Of a DNA stretch of 64,000 bases, positions 25,127 through 35,055 are shown one piece after another. Each line of letters begins with the position of its first letter. The first letter of the stretch is position 1. Source of the stretch: Pelagibacteraceae bacterium AG-390-A23. GTDB lineage: Bacteria; Pseudomonadota; Alphaproteobacteria; Pelagibacterales; Pelagibacteraceae. A model generated the notes under the pieces. It ran no database searches and had not been told where the DNA came from. It saw only the letters and a list, made by a program, of their open reading frames with translations. The stretch is from the NCBI GenBank assembly GCA_003279775.1, contig QCGW01000004.1:31063-95062 (forward strand), written 5' to 3'. A program made the translations under genes and the position numbers.

Positions 25127-26337
25127 TGAGAAGAGTAGTTATTACAGGTTTAGGAGTTGTTTCCTGTTTAGGAAATAATCAAGAAGAAGTTCATCAATCT
25201 TTATTAAATTCAAAATCAGGAATTTCTTATGCTGAAGATTATAAAGAGCATAACCTGAAAAGCCATGTTCATGGTAAACCAAATATTAAACTTGAGGATC
25301 ATATAGATAGAAAAACAATTAGATTTATGGGATCAGGCTCAGCTTACAATTATATTGCAATGAAAGAAGCTATTAAAGACTCTGGATTAGAAGAAAGTCA
25401 AGTAAGCAATTTTAAAACTGGAATTGTGATGGGCTCAGGAGGACCTTCTATAGAAAATGTAATTTTAGCTGCAGATAAAACTAGAGCGAAGACGCCAAAA
25501 TTAATGGGGCCCTTTATTGTTCCAAGAACTATGGCCAGTACTGCTTCTGCAACACTTGCTGTACCATTTAAAATTAAAGGAACTAACTACACAATGAGTT
25601 CTGCATGTGCAACTAGTGGACATTGCATAGGAAATTCTATGGAATTAATTCAAATGGGTAAACAGGATGTTGTTTTTGCAGGTGGTAGTGAAGAAATTCA
25701 TTGGGCAATGACAGCAATGTTTGATGCTATGACAGCTTTATCATCAAAATATAATGACACTCCACAATCTGCGTCTAGAGCTTATGATAAAACTAGAGAT
25801 GGGTTTGTAATTGCAGGTGGTGCAGGCGTATTAGTGCTTGAAGAATACGAACATGCTAAAGCAAGAGGGGCTAAAATATACGCAGAATTAACTGGTTATG
25901 GAGCAACCTCAGATGGATACGATATGGTAGCGCCATCAGGTGAAGGTGCTGTTAGATGTATGAAAATGGCAATGGCAACTGCTAAAAATAAAATTGATTA
26001 CATTAATACTCACGGAACATCCACTCCTGTTGGAGATATAACTGAACTTAATGCTATAAAAGAAACTTTTGGAGAGAACATTCCAAAAATAAGTTCAACA
26101 AAATCTTTATCAGGTCATCCTTTAGGCGCAGCTTCTGTGCATGAAGCAATTTATTGTTTAATAATGATGAAGAATAATTTCATTACAGGTTCTGCAAATA
26201 TTACTGATATGGATGATGATGCTAAAAAATTTCCTATAGTTTCAAAAACTGAAACGGGAGCAACTTTAAATACAGTAATGTCAAATAGCTTTGGTTTTGG
26301 TGGGACTAATGCAGCTTTAATTTTTGAAAAGGTTTAA
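25123..26337 (+). CDS. fabB: 3-oxoacyl-ACP synthase I
   Basis: Elongates unsaturated acyl chains after FabA. The 404 residues have the condensing Cys in [10 protein letters not shown] (near 161), and the two catalytic His residues in [11 protein letters not shown] (near 297) and SGHPLGAAS (near 330). The C-terminal [10 protein letters not shown] loop is present. It starts [11 protein letters not shown], coupled to fabA by ATGATG. Confidence 0.95.
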   Translation: MMRRVVITGLGVVSCLGNNQEEVHQSLLNSKSGISYAEDYKEHNLKSHVHGKPNIKLEDHIDRKTIRFMGSGSAYNYIAMKEAIKDSGLEESQVSNFKTGIVMGSGGPSIENVILAADKTRAKTPKLMGPFIVPRTMASTASATLAVPFKIKGTNYTMSSACATSGHCIGNSMELIQMGKQDVVFAGGSEEIHWAMTAMFDAMTALSSKYNDTPQSASRAYDKTRDGFVIAGGAGVLVLEEYEHAKARGAKIYAELTGYGATSDGYDMVAPSGEGAVRCMKMAMATAKNKIDYINTHGTSTPVGDITELNAIKETFGENIPKISSTKSLSGHPLGAASVHEAIYCLIMMKNNFITGSANITDMDDDAKKFPIVSKTETGATLNTVMSNSFGFGGTNAALIFEKV

Positions 26338-26340
26338 TTT

Positions 26341-27126
26341 ATGAGTTTAATGAAAGGTAAAAAGGGATTAATCATGGGTGTCGCTAATGAAAGATCTATT
26401 GCCTGGGGTATATCACAAAAACTTGCAGAGGCTGGAGCGGAGTTAGCATTTACTTATTTAGGTGATGCTCTAAAAAAAAGAGTTGTTCCTTTAGCAGAAA
26501 AATTAAATTCAAATGTTACATTTAGTTGTGATGTTGAAAAAAAAGAGGAAGTAGTTAAATTATTTGATGATATCAAATCCCAATGGGGTGAAATCGATTT
26601 TGTAGTTCATGCAGTTGCTTTTTCAGATAAATCAGAGTTATCAGGTGAGTATCTAAATACGACAAGAGAAAATTTTTTAAGAAGTATGTTAATTTCTTGT
26701 TTTTCATTTACTGAAGTAGCAAAAGAAGCTTCAAAAGTAATGAAACAAGGCGGAAGTTTATTAACTTTAACTTACGAGTCTACTAAAGCAATTCCAAATT
26801 ATAACGTAATGGGTGTTTGTAAATCAGCTCTTGAGGCCAGTGTTAAATATTTAGCAAGAGACTTAGGGGCCAAAGGTATGAGAGTAAATGCTATAAGTGC
26901 TGGACCTATCAAGACATTGGCTGCCTCTGCAATTGGAGACGCAAAATTCTTATATAAATGGAATGAAGACCATTCTTTCCTTAAGAGAAATGTAGATATC
27001 CATGATGTTGGAAATTCAGCATTATATCTATTAAGTGACCTTGCAAACGGAGTTACTGGTGAAATTCACTACGTAGATGCTGGATATAACAAGGTTGGGA
27101 TGCCGGATCCAAAGAACATCACTTAG
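26341..27126 (+). CDS. fabI: Enoyl-ACP reductase (NADH)
   Basis: Completes each fatty acid elongation cycle. The 261 residues carry the FabI nucleotide site MGVANERSIAWGI and the catalytic YNVMGVCK stretch (Tyr-X6-Lys) near residue 160. The family-typical GPIKTLAASAI loop follows. It lies 3 nt after fabB. About 70 nt downstream is a hairpin shared with the convergent pnp. Confidence 0.95.
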   Translation: MSLMKGKKGLIMGVANERSIAWGISQKLAEAGAELAFTYLGDALKKRVVPLAEKLNSNVTFSCDVEKKEEVVKLFDDIKSQWGEIDFVVHAVAFSDKSELSGEYLNTTRENFLRSMLISCFSFTEVAKEASKVMKQGGSLLTLTYESTKAIPNYNVMGVCKSALEASVKYLARDLGAKGMRVNAISAGPIKTLAASAIGDAKFLYKWNEDHSFLKRNVDIHDVGNSALYLLSDLANGVTGEIHYVDAGYNKVGMPDPKNIT

Positions 27127-27193
27127 TTTTATAAAATATATTGATCATATCAGTTAAAAAAGCTACTGGAAATTATCCTAAACTAAAAATTAA

Positions 27194-27223
27194 AAACCCC
27201 AAGAATTCTCATTCCAGGGGTTT
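27194..27223. terminator. Hairpin terminator between fabI and pnp
   Basis: AAACCCC and GGGGTTT pair around a 16-nt loop. On the minus strand the stem is followed by a T-rich run, so it best serves pnp; on the plus strand the tail is A-rich and weaker. Confidence 0.65.
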
Positions 27224-27243
27224 AAAAAATTAAATTTATATTA

Positions 27244-29316
27244 TTATTCAGCAGCTTGTTTCATAGAAAGTTTAACTTTACCTCTATCGAAACCAATTAC
27301 TTTGACTTTTACTTCGTCGCCTTCTTTGACAACGTCAGTTACTTTAGCAACTCTCTTGTCTGCAAGTTCCGAGATATGAACCAGTCCATCTTGTTTTCCT
27401 AAGAAATTAACAAATGCACCAAACTCCATAATCTTCATTACTTTACCAGAATAAATTTTGTTTAATTCTGCTTTTGCAGTGATGTCTTTAATCATTTGCA
27501 TTGCGATGTTTCTAGACTCTTCGTCTGGAGCGGCAACTGTTACTACACCTTCATCATTTACATCTACTTTTGCACCTGATTTTTCAACGATCTCTCTGAT
27601 CGTTGCTCCACCTTTTCCAATAACAGCTGCAATGTCTTTTTTATCAACATTAACCTGTTCCATTTTAGGAGTATGTTTTCCAACATCAGATCTAGAAGCT
27701 GATAATGCTTTATTCATTTCACCTAAGATATGAACTCTTCCATCTTTAGCTTGGCTTAATGCCTGCTCCATAATTTCAAATGTAATACCTGTAATTTTGA
27801 TATCCATTTGAAGAGAAGTAATTCCGTCTTTAGTTCCAGCAACTTTAAAGTCCATGTCACCAAGGTGATCTTCATCACCTAAAATATCTGATAGAACACT
27901 AAAATCATCACCTTCTTTAATTAATCCCATTGCAATACCTGCAACTGGCTCTTTTATTGGTACTCCAGCATCCATTAATGCTAAAGATGTTCCACAAACG
28001 GTAGCCATTGAAGAAGAACCATTAGACTCAGTAATCTCTGAAACTACTCTAAAAGTATATGGAAATGCTTCTTTTGTTGGTAATGAAGAATTGATTGCTC
28101 TCCAAGCTAATTTACCATGTCCGATTTCTCTTCTACCAGTTCCAATTCTTCCAGTTTCTCCAACAGAAAAAGGAGGAAAATTATAGTGAAGCATAAATCG
28201 TTCTCTTTGTAATCCATCTAAACTTTCAATTCTTTGTTCGTCATCAGATGTTCCTAAAGTTGCTACAACTATTGCTTGAGTTTCTCCCCTAGTAAACAAC
28301 GCAGAACCATGTGCTCTTGGCAAAACACCCACTTCACATTCGATAGGTCTTACATCGGATAAACCTCTTCCATCAATTCTATTTTTATTTTTTAGAATGT
28401 CTGTTCTAACAATCGATTTTTCAAGATTTTTCAACTGGCTGTTAACATCTAGATCAGTGTAATTTTCATCCTCCTCATAAAGTTTTTTAGCTTTATCAGT
28501 AATTTCTGAAATTTGATTTGATCTATCTTGTTTATCTCTTGTTGCAAAAGCTTTTTTTAGATCTTCTGTAAAAGTTTCCTCAAGTTTTTTCTTAACTTCT
28601 GATAGATCTTTCTTTTCAACAGTCCACTCAGGTTTTCTACATTCTTTTGCAAGTTCCTCAATCATCTCAATTACTGGAACAAAGCCTTCATGACCAAATT
28701 TAACCGCGTTTAACATTTCTTCTTCTGTTAAACCACTTGCTTCAGACTCAACCATAAGCACAGCATCTTTTGTACCTGCTACAACTAAATCTAATTTTGA
28801 TTTTTCTAAATCTGTTTTTGATGGATTTAGAACATATTTGCCATCGATAAATCCAACTCTTGAAGCTCCTACAGGACCCATAAATGGCATTCCTGATATA
28901 GCCAATGCTGCTGATGAAGCAGTGATTGATAAAATATCTGGTTCATTTTCTTTATCGTATGAAATTACTGTTGGTAATAACTGTACTTCATTTTTAAATT
29001 CATCAGGGAACAAAGGTCTGATTGGTCTATCAATTAATCTAGAGATTAATGTTTCACTTTCAGTTGGTCTTGCTTCTCTTTTAAAATACCCACCTGGAAT
29101 TTTTCCAGCTGCATAATATTTTTCTTGGTAATTTACAGATAATGGAAAGTAATCCATATCAGGATTTACTTTTTTTGCTCCTACTACTGTTGCTAGTACG
29201 ACTGTCTCTCCACATTTTGCGATTATTGCACCGTCCGCCTGTCTTGCTACTTTACCTGTTTCTAAACTTATCTTCTTTCCCGCTACTTCAATTTCCTTCT
29301 TGTATACTTTAAACAT
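27244..29316 (-). CDS. pnp: Polyribonucleotide nucleotidyltransferase (PNPase)
   Basis: Phosphorolytic 3'-5' exoribonuclease. The 690 residues comprise two RNase PH domains (~1-220 and ~310-540) joined by a helical linker. The second has [19 protein letters not shown] near residue 380. A KH domain has [14 protein letters not shown] near 562 and an S1 domain runs from ~620 to 690 ([18 protein letters not shown]). It follows rpsO on the same strand, the conserved rpsO-pnp pair. The leader has an unusual purine-rich pentamer repeat. Confidence 0.96.
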   Translation of the reverse strand: MFKVYKKEIEVAGKKISLETGKVARQADGAIIAKCGETVVLATVVGAKKVNPDMDYFPLSVNYQEKYYAAGKIPGGYFKREARPTESETLISRLIDRPIRPLFPDEFKNEVQLLPTVISYDKENEPDILSITASSAALAISGMPFMGPVGASRVGFIDGKYVLNPSKTDLEKSKLDLVVAGTKDAVLMVESEASGLTEEEMLNAVKFGHEGFVPVIEMIEELAKECRKPEWTVEKKDLSEVKKKLEETFTEDLKKAFATRDKQDRSNQISEITDKAKKLYEEDENYTDLDVNSQLKNLEKSIVRTDILKNKNRIDGRGLSDVRPIECEVGVLPRAHGSALFTRGETQAIVVATLGTSDDEQRIESLDGLQRERFMLHYNFPPFSVGETGRIGTGRREIGHGKLAWRAINSSLPTKEAFPYTFRVVSEITESNGSSSMATVCGTSLALMDAGVPIKEPVAGIAMGLIKEGDDFSVLSDILGDEDHLGDMDFKVAGTKDGITSLQMDIKITGITFEIMEQALSQAKDGRVHILGEMNKALSASRSDVGKHTPKMEQVNVDKKDIAAVIGKGGATIREIVEKSGAKVDVNDEGVVTVAAPDEESRNIAMQMIKDITAKAELNKIYSGKVMKIMEFGAFVNFLGKQDGLVHISELADKRVAKVTDVVKEGDEVKVKVIGFDRGKVKLSMKQAAE

Positions 29317-29321
29317 TTCAT

Positions 29322-29359
29322 TTCCATTTCGTTTCGTTCGTTTCGTTCCATTCCGTTCT
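29322..29359. repeat. Degenerate pentamer repeat in the pnp leader
   Basis: On the pnp strand the leader reads as repeated GAAAC / GAACG / GGAAT-type units just before the ATG. It supplies several weak GGAA ribosome sites. Low-complexity slippage is the simplest reading; a role in pnp control is possible. Confidence 0.5.
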
Positions 29360-29373
29360 ATCTATCTTGACTT

Positions 29374-29622
29374 CTATTTTCTTAAATTCAATTTCGACAG
29401 TACATTTTTGTAAGAATCCATTTTATTTTTCTTTAGGTATTCTAACAATTTCTTTCTTCTATTTACCGCTCTCAACAATCCAACAGATGAATGTTTATCC
29501 TTTTTGAATTGCTTAATATGTTTAGAGAGAGTTTCAATTTTCTCTGTTAGCAAAGCTATCTGTATCTCTGAAGATCCAGTATCTTTATCATGCATTGCTA
29601 ATTCTTGTGCCTTTTTGTTCAT
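29374..29622 (-). CDS. rpsO: 30S ribosomal protein S15
   Basis: The 82 residues contain the S15 core DTGSSEIQIALLTEKI, HSSVGLLRAVNRRKKLLEYLKK and a basic end. The N-terminus is about seven residues shorter than the usual form. It lies between rbfA (12-nt gap) and pnp; in most relatives truB sits between rbfA and rpsO but here there is no room for it. Confidence 0.95.
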   Translation of the reverse strand: MNKKAQELAMHDKDTGSSEIQIALLTEKIETLSKHIKQFKKDKHSSVGLLRAVNRRKKLLEYLKKNKMDSYKNVLSKLNLRK

Positions 29623-29634
29623 GCCTCTTTCTTC

Positions 29635-30003
29635 CTATTTATTTGTTTGTTTTATTAAGTTTTCTATTTTTTCCGCATACTCAAAAGATTCGTCTTTTCT
29701 AAAAAGTAATTTTGGTAAAAATTTCATAACCACTTTTTGTGATAAAATTTTTCTAATTAAAAATGAGTATTCCTTTAAAACATTAATTGTTTCCTCCGCA
29801 TCTTTTCCACCCAATGGAAGAACATATGCTTTAGCAATTTTTAAATCGGGACTCATTCTAACCTCAGTAACTGTTATAGTGTTTGTTTCTAAGTTCGGCA
29901 CCTTAGCCTCATTTCTAATAAAAATCATGCTTAAAGACTGCTTAATCATTTCACCAACTCTTAACTGTCTTTGTGACACTGGTTTTCCTATTCTATCTGC
30001 CAT
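29635..30003 (-). CDS. rbfA: Ribosome-binding factor A
   Basis: A 122-residue KH-type cold-shock factor acting in 16S 5'-end maturation. The start (RQLRVGEMIKQSLS), the centre (ITVTEVRMSPDLKIAKAYV) and the end (LPKLLFRKDESFEYAEKIENLI) match the family. The ATG overlaps the infB stop by 1 bp. Confidence 0.93.
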   Translation of the reverse strand: MADRIGKPVSQRQLRVGEMIKQSLSMIFIRNEAKVPNLETNTITVTEVRMSPDLKIAKAYVLPLGGKDAEETINVLKEYSFLIRKILSQKVVMKFLPKLLFRKDESFEYAEKIENLIKQTNK

Positions 30004-32222
30004 TAAATTGACCTTTCAGTAGATGTAACACTAAATGCTTCTATTGTGTCATTTTTTTGGAAATCCATATAATCTTTAACTGTTATTCCACATTCTTGAC
30101 CGCCACTTACTTGTTTCACTTGGTCTTTTTCTCTAAATATTGATGAAACTTTTCCAGTATAAATAATAGCACCATCCCTAATAATTCTAACATCCGAAGT
30201 GCTATTAATTTCTCCTTCAGTTACTTTTGAGCCAGCAACTTTTCCGGCACCTGAAACTTTGAATATTTCCAAAATCTGTGCTGTACCAGTAATTTTTTCC
30301 TGGACATCTGGTGCTAATAATCCTGACATTCTTTGTTTAATATAATCTAAAACTTCATAAATAATATTATATGAAGATATTTTTATCTTCTCATTTTCAG
30401 CAAGTTTTTTTGCTTCTTTACTTGGTTTAACATTAAAAGCAATTAATACTGCACTTGAAGCTTTAGCTAAAGTAACATCTGTCTCGGTTACCATTCCAAT
30501 ATCTGCTAAAATTATTTTGGGTTTGACTTCATCGTGCTTAATTTGACTAATTGCATTTTTAATTGCCTCAGATGATCCATGTACATCAGATTTAATAATT
30601 AAATTTAATTCTTCAGTGGATTTATCTGAAAAAGCAGAATCTTGAGTTGCAAAAGTTAGTGGATTTTTTCCATCCTTACTCTCTTGAGCTCTATTTTCAC
30701 TCAATGTCTTAGCTTCTTTTTCTGTATCAAGAACAATAAAATCGTCTCCAGCTTTTGCTGCACCATTTATTCCTAAAATTTCAACAGGAGTAGAAGGTGA
30801 AGCTTCATTAATATTTTTACCATTATCATTAATAATAGCTCTTACTTTTCCCCACTTTAAACCACTTACAAAAAAATCACCTCTCTTAAGTGTTCCTGTT
30901 GTTACAATTATATTTGCAACTGGACCTCTACCAACATCAATTTTTGACTCCAAAACTATACCTGTAGCTTTAGATTCATAATCCGTTTTAAGATCCAAAA
31001 TCTCTGCTTGTAGTATTATTGACTCTACTAATTTATCTAAGTTTTGTTTTGTTTTAGTTGAAATCTCAACCATTAAAGTATCACCAGATAAATCTTCAGC
31101 AATTAATTCATGCTCTAATAATTGATTTTTTATTTTTTGAGGATCTGCCTCTGGTAAATCACATTTATTTATTGCTACAACTATTGGAACATTTGCAGCT
31201 TTAGCATGTTTAATGGACTCGACTGTTTGAGGTTTAACTCCATCATCAGCAGCAACTACTAAAACAACCACGTCTGTTAATTTTGATCCTCTTGCTCTCA
31301 TTTCTGTAAATGCAGCATGACCTGGGGTATCAATAAATGTTAATTTATTACCCTGACTTTCAATTTGGTAAGCTCCAATGTGTTGAGTTATTCCACCAAA
31401 TTCTCCTGAAACCACGTTCGCACTTCTGAGCACATCTAGTACTGAAGTCTTACCATGATCAACGTGACCCATGACTGTAACTATTGGTGGTCGATTTTTT
31501 AAATTTTCTGTTCTTGAAGCTTTTATTTTTTGAATTATTTCTTCTGCTTTCTCTTCCCTAATTGGATTGTGACCAAACTCTTTAACTAAATATTCAGCAG
31601 TATCTGCGGCTAATGTTTGATTGATAGTCACAGTAACACCCATGCCAAATAAGTGCTTAATTACATTGCTTGATTGTTCAGCCATCCTATTTGCAAGTTC
31701 TCTTACTGTGATTGCTTCAGGAATATTAACATCTCTTTTAATCGGTTTTAAATTTTCTTGAGAATCATCTTTTGTAGCATTTTTAATTTCTTTTTGTCTT
31801 GCTCTCTTTACTGATGCTAAACTTCTTTGTTTTGCATCAATCTCATCACTTAGTGCTCTTGATACAGTTAACTTTAACTCTCTCTTCTTTGATCCTACTT
31901 TTAAAGTTTTTCTATCTTTATTTTCACTATCTCCTTTAAGTCGTTTAGTAGCTCTTTGCTCTGCTAGCTTTCTCTTTTCAAAATCGTTTGTTATAGGGGG
32001 TGATTTAGGGTTAAATGAGGGTTTTAATGGTGTTCCTCTGTTAAAAGTTGAGCTTGTTCTTGGCTTATTCGTGCTAGATCTAAATGATCCACCTCTACTC
32101 GAGAATTTTCCTGTTTGTTTTTCAATTACTACAGAATTTTTTCCTTGAGTTTTAGCAATCTCAATGTTCTTGATTGATTTTTTGGCTGAGCCTGTAATTG
32201 TTAATTTTGTTTTTTTCTCCAT
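30003..32222 (-). CDS. infB: Translation initiation factor IF-2
   Basis: GTPase that places initiator tRNA. The 739 residues have a basic, low-complexity N-terminal third, shorter than in many relatives. The IF-2 N domain is at ~165-215. The G domain has GHVDHGKTS near 250, DTPGHAAF near 297 and NKCDL near 351, and domains II-IV run to the end. It follows nusA by 10 nt. The small ylxR-type gene often found between nusA and infB is missing. Confidence 0.96.
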   Translation of the reverse strand: MEKKTKLTITGSAKKSIKNIEIAKTQGKNSVVIEKQTGKFSSRGGSFRSSTNKPRTSSTFNRGTPLKPSFNPKSPPITNDFEKRKLAEQRATKRLKGDSENKDRKTLKVGSKKRELKLTVSRALSDEIDAKQRSLASVKRARQKEIKNATKDDSQENLKPIKRDVNIPEAITVRELANRMAEQSSNVIKHLFGMGVTVTINQTLAADTAEYLVKEFGHNPIREEKAEEIIQKIKASRTENLKNRPPIVTVMGHVDHGKTSVLDVLRSANVVSGEFGGITQHIGAYQIESQGNKLTFIDTPGHAAFTEMRARGSKLTDVVVLVVAADDGVKPQTVESIKHAKAANVPIVVAINKCDLPEADPQKIKNQLLEHELIAEDLSGDTLMVEISTKTKQNLDKLVESIILQAEILDLKTDYESKATGIVLESKIDVGRGPVANIIVTTGTLKRGDFFVSGLKWGKVRAIINDNGKNINEASPSTPVEILGINGAAKAGDDFIVLDTEKEAKTLSENRAQESKDGKNPLTFATQDSAFSDKSTEELNLIIKSDVHGSSEAIKNAISQIKHDEVKPKIILADIGMVTETDVTLAKASSAVLIAFNVKPSKEAKKLAENEKIKISSYNIIYEVLDYIKQRMSGLLAPDVQEKITGTAQILEIFKVSGAGKVAGSKVTEGEINSTSDVRIIRDGAIIYTGKVSSIFREKDQVKQVSGGQECGITVKDYMDFQKNDTIEAFSVTSTERSI

Positions 32223-32232
32223 ACCTCATCAC

Positions 32233-33786
32233 TCAATCTTTATAAACAATGTTTCTAGCAGACATAATTAGTTCATCTGATTCCTCTTTTGATAGAGCAA
32301 AATCTTCCAGATAACCTTGGATTTTCACTCTCTCACCTTTAACCACATCATAGCCACCAGTTAATTCATCAGATGCTAAATCTGCAAAATCTTCTAAACT
32401 TAGAATTTTTTGTTCACCAAGTGTAACTAACATTCCTGGGGTTAATCCTTTTAAATTAATCAAGGCATCTTCAAGACCCAATTCTTTTATTCTCTGAGAA
32501 ATATCCTCCTGATCCTTTTCATGAAACTCTTTAGCTCTTTCTATCAATGCTTTAGCGGTATCTTCTTCTATACCTTCTATCTTCATTAAATTTTCAGCTG
32601 AACTATCTTTAATGTCATCAATAGTTGAAAAACCTTCAGCAACAAGTAACTGACCCAAGGTTTCATCTAGCTCTAAATTTTTTACAAAGTTCTCTGTTTT
32701 TTCTTTGAATTCTAATTGTCTTCGTTCAGAGTCTTCTGCATCAGTCATTATATTAATCTCATAATTTAAGAGTTTTGTCGCAAGTCTTACATTTTGACCT
32801 CTTCTTCCAATTGCTTTACTTAAATTTTCCTCGGTAAGAATTACATCAAGTTTTTTTCTTTCACTATCAACGTTAACTCTTTGTACTTCTGCAGGGGATA
32901 ACGCATTTGAAACCAAAATAGCAGGGTCTTCTGACCAATTAACTATATCAATTTTCTCTCCTTGAAGCTCATTTACAACAGCTTGAACCCTTGAACCTCT
33001 CATACCTACACAAGCACCTACTGGATCTAAAGATGTATCAACTGCTTTAACACATATTTTAGCTCTACTTCCAGGGTCTCTTGAAGAAGATTTAATTTCT
33101 ATTAGTCCATCATAGATTTCGGGAACTTCTTGAACAAAAAGCTTTTCCATAAATTTAGGATGAGCTCTCGATAGAAAAATTTGTTGCCCTCTAGGTTCTC
33201 TTCTAACATCATAACAATAAGCTTTAATACGATCACCTGCTTTAATATTTTCACGAGGTATTAATTCATTTTTTTGAATTATTGCTTCAGTTCTTCCTAA
33301 ATCAACAATTACATTTCCAAATTCTAATCTCTTTACAATTCCACTTAAAATAGAGTCTTTCTTGTCAATAAAATCATTAAATTGTCTTTCTCTTTCAGCT
33401 TCTCTTACATTAAAACTAATCACCTGCTTTGCAGTTTGTGCGGCTATTCTTCCAAAATCAAATGAAGGAAGTGGCTGTAACACCTCGTCACCAATAGACT
33501 TATCTTTGTTTAATTCATTTAAATTGATTGCATCTTCCAATTTTATCTCTGTATTTGCATTTTCAGGATTTTCAGCGATTATCAATTTTCTAAAAAGCTC
33601 AATATCTCCATTGTCTCTATTGATAGAAACTTTAATTTCATTTTCCTGTCCAAATTTGGATTTTGCAGCTTTAGCAATACCCGTTTCCATAGAACTTATA
33701 ATTAGTTCTTTATCAATTGATTTTTCTAAAGCTACGGCTTCAGCAATTCTTAATAATTCAAGTTTGTCTGCTCTTTTATTCAACAT
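32233..33786 (-). CDS. nusA: Transcription termination/antitermination factor NusA
   Basis: The 517 residues comprise an RNA-polymerase-binding N-terminal domain (~1-125), an S1 domain (~135-200) and two KH domains (GACVGMRGSRVQAVVNELQGEKIDI and a second with AIGRRGQNVRLATKL). Two acidic C-terminal helix-hairpin-helix repeats follow (LLVAEGFSTIDDI, LGLEDAL). I start at MLNKRADKLE (33786). The longer frame to 33825 runs through a terminator hairpin and adds 13 unrelated residues. rimP, usually upstream, is not present. Confidence 0.94.
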   Translation of the reverse strand: MLNKRADKLELLRIAEAVALEKSIDKELIISSMETGIAKAAKSKFGQENEIKVSINRDNGDIELFRKLIIAENPENANTEIKLEDAINLNELNKDKSIGDEVLQPLPSFDFGRIAAQTAKQVISFNVREAERERQFNDFIDKKDSILSGIVKRLEFGNVIVDLGRTEAIIQKNELIPRENIKAGDRIKAYCYDVRREPRGQQIFLSRAHPKFMEKLFVQEVPEIYDGLIEIKSSSRDPGSRAKICVKAVDTSLDPVGACVGMRGSRVQAVVNELQGEKIDIVNWSEDPAILVSNALSPAEVQRVNVDSERKKLDVILTEENLSKAIGRRGQNVRLATKLLNYEINIMTDAEDSERRQLEFKEKTENFVKNLELDETLGQLLVAEGFSTIDDIKDSSAENLMKIEGIEEDTAKALIERAKEFHEKDQEDISQRIKELGLEDALINLKGLTPGMLVTLGEQKILSLEDFADLASDELTGGYDVVKGERVKIQGYLEDFALSKEESDELIMSARNIVYKD

Positions 33787-33806
33787 AATTTTGTTTGCTC
33801 CAAAAA

Positions 33807-33828
33807 AAAATGGGCTAAAGCCCATTTT
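33807..33828 (-). terminator. Intrinsic terminator / possible attenuator in the nusA leader
   Basis: A 9-bp stem AAAATGGGC / GCCCATTTT with a 4-nt loop is followed on the minus strand by a run of T's. It ends only ~20 nt before the nusA ATG. It can end metK transcription, but it also lies downstream of the best nusA promoter, so it would act in the nusA leader. Confidence 0.8.
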
Positions 33829-33851
33829 GTAAAGTTCAATAATGTATGTGC

Positions 33852-33879
33852 AATATAGTAAAGTTTTTTTTTAATTCAA
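33852..33879 (-). promoter_or_regulatory. Predicted promoter of the nusA-infB operon
   Basis: On the minus strand there is TTGAAT (33874-33879), a 16-nt spacer and TATATT (33852-33857), placed just after the metK stop. The start would fall about 25 nt before the hairpin at 33807-33828. Confidence 0.55.
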
Positions 33880-33885
33880 CAGAAA

Positions 33886-35055
33886 CTATTTGGAAAAAAC
33901 GTTAGTTTTATCAGTTTTTTCCCATGAAAATGAACCATTTTCTTCAGGCGCTCTACCAAAATGACCATAGGCGGCTGTTTTTTCATATATTGGTTTATTT
34001 AAATTTAACATTTCTCTGATACCTCTTGGGCTCAAATCAAAATTTTCTTTAATCTTTTCGACAACAAATTTATTTTTATCTAAATCGTTATCAAATAAAT
34101 CAACGTAAATAGAAAGTGGTTTTGATACACCAATTGCATAAGCTAATTGAATTAAACATTTTTCAGCAATTTTTGAACCCACAACATTTTTAGCAATATA
34201 CCTTGCCGCGTAAGCTGCCGATCTGTCAACTTTGGTTGGATCTTTTCCTGAAAAAGCACCACCACCATGAGGTGCGGCACCACCATATGTATCGACAATA
34301 ATTTTTCTACCTGTCAAACCACAATCTCCATCAGGACCACCGATCACGAAATTACCTGTTGGATTTACATAAAACTCATCTTCATTGAAACCATTAAGAA
34401 AATTCTCAGGAATAGATTTTAACATATAAGGTCTTAATAAATCTCTTACTTGTGCTTGATTAACATCAGCTGAATGTTGTGAAGAGATAACTACAGATTT
34501 TACTTTAGAAGGTTTTCCATCAACATATTCAAATGTTACTTGGCTTTTTGAGTCTGGTTCAATATTTTTTAACTTTCCTGACTTTCTGTCTTCCGCCATT
34601 AATCTTAAAATTTTGTGAGAATAATGAATTGGTGCTGGCATTAAAACATCTGTTTCATTACATGCGTATCCAAACATGATACCTTGATCTCCAGCTCCTT
34701 CATCTTTATTTCCTGATGAGTCCACTCCCATAGCAATATCAGCAGATTGGGAATGTAAATGACTTTCAATTTTTGTGGCTTCTTTCCAGGTAAATCCTTC
34801 TTGGTCATAGCCAATATCTTTTATACAATTCCTTACTTTTTGAATTAATTCATCTTTTTTAATTTCTGGTCCCCTTATTTCACCAGCTAAAACAACTTTA
34901 TTTGTAGTAGTTAGTGTTTCGCAGGCAACTCTAGAATACGGATCTCCAGAAATAAAACTATCAACAACCATATCTGAAATTCTATCAGAAACTTTATCCG
35001 GATGGCCTTCTGAGACAGACTCACTTGTGAAAAGATAATTTTTTAAATTACTCAT
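33886..35055 (-). CDS. metK: S-adenosylmethionine synthetase
   Basis: Makes SAM from methionine and ATP. The 389 residues show [16 protein letters not shown] at the start, [12 protein letters not shown] near 118 and [19 protein letters not shown] near 262. The ATG overlaps lnt by 8 bp, so no SAM riboswitch can precede it directly. No trmB or rimP lies between it and nusA, unlike many relatives. Confidence 0.96.
   Translation of the reverse strand: MSNLKNYLFTSESVSEGHPDKVSDRISDMVVDSFISGDPYSRVACETLTTTNKVVLAGEIRGPEIKKDELIQKVRNCIKDIGYDQEGFTWKEATKIESHLHSQSADIAMGVDSSGNKDEGAGDQGIMFGYACNETDVLMPAPIHYSHKILRLMAEDRKSGKLKNIEPDSKSQVTFEYVDGKPSKVKSVVISSQHSADVNQAQVRDLLRPYMLKSIPENFLNGFNEDEFYVNPTGNFVIGGPDGDCGLTGRKIIVDTYGGAAPHGGGAFSGKDPTKVDRSAAYAARYIAKNVVGSKIAEKCLIQLAYAIGVSKPLSIYVDLFDNDLDKNKFVVEKIKENFDLSPRGIREMLNLNKPIYEKTAAYGHFGRAPEENGSFSWEKTDKTNVFSK

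Noticed and set aside
29322..29359. CRISPR-like repeat before pnp
   Set aside because: Five-base low-complexity units with no spacers and no cas genes.
29504..30022. 172-codon forward ORF opposite rpsO-rbfA
   Set aside because: Runs across three real genes on the other strand; no domain.
33787..33825. Longer N-terminus of NusA from 33825
   Set aside because: The extension is coded by the terminator hairpin and its T-run and has no family similarity; the NusA start is at 33786.
33362..33832. 156-codon forward ORF opposite nusA
   Set aside because: Shadow of nusA; Ser/Leu-rich, no domain.
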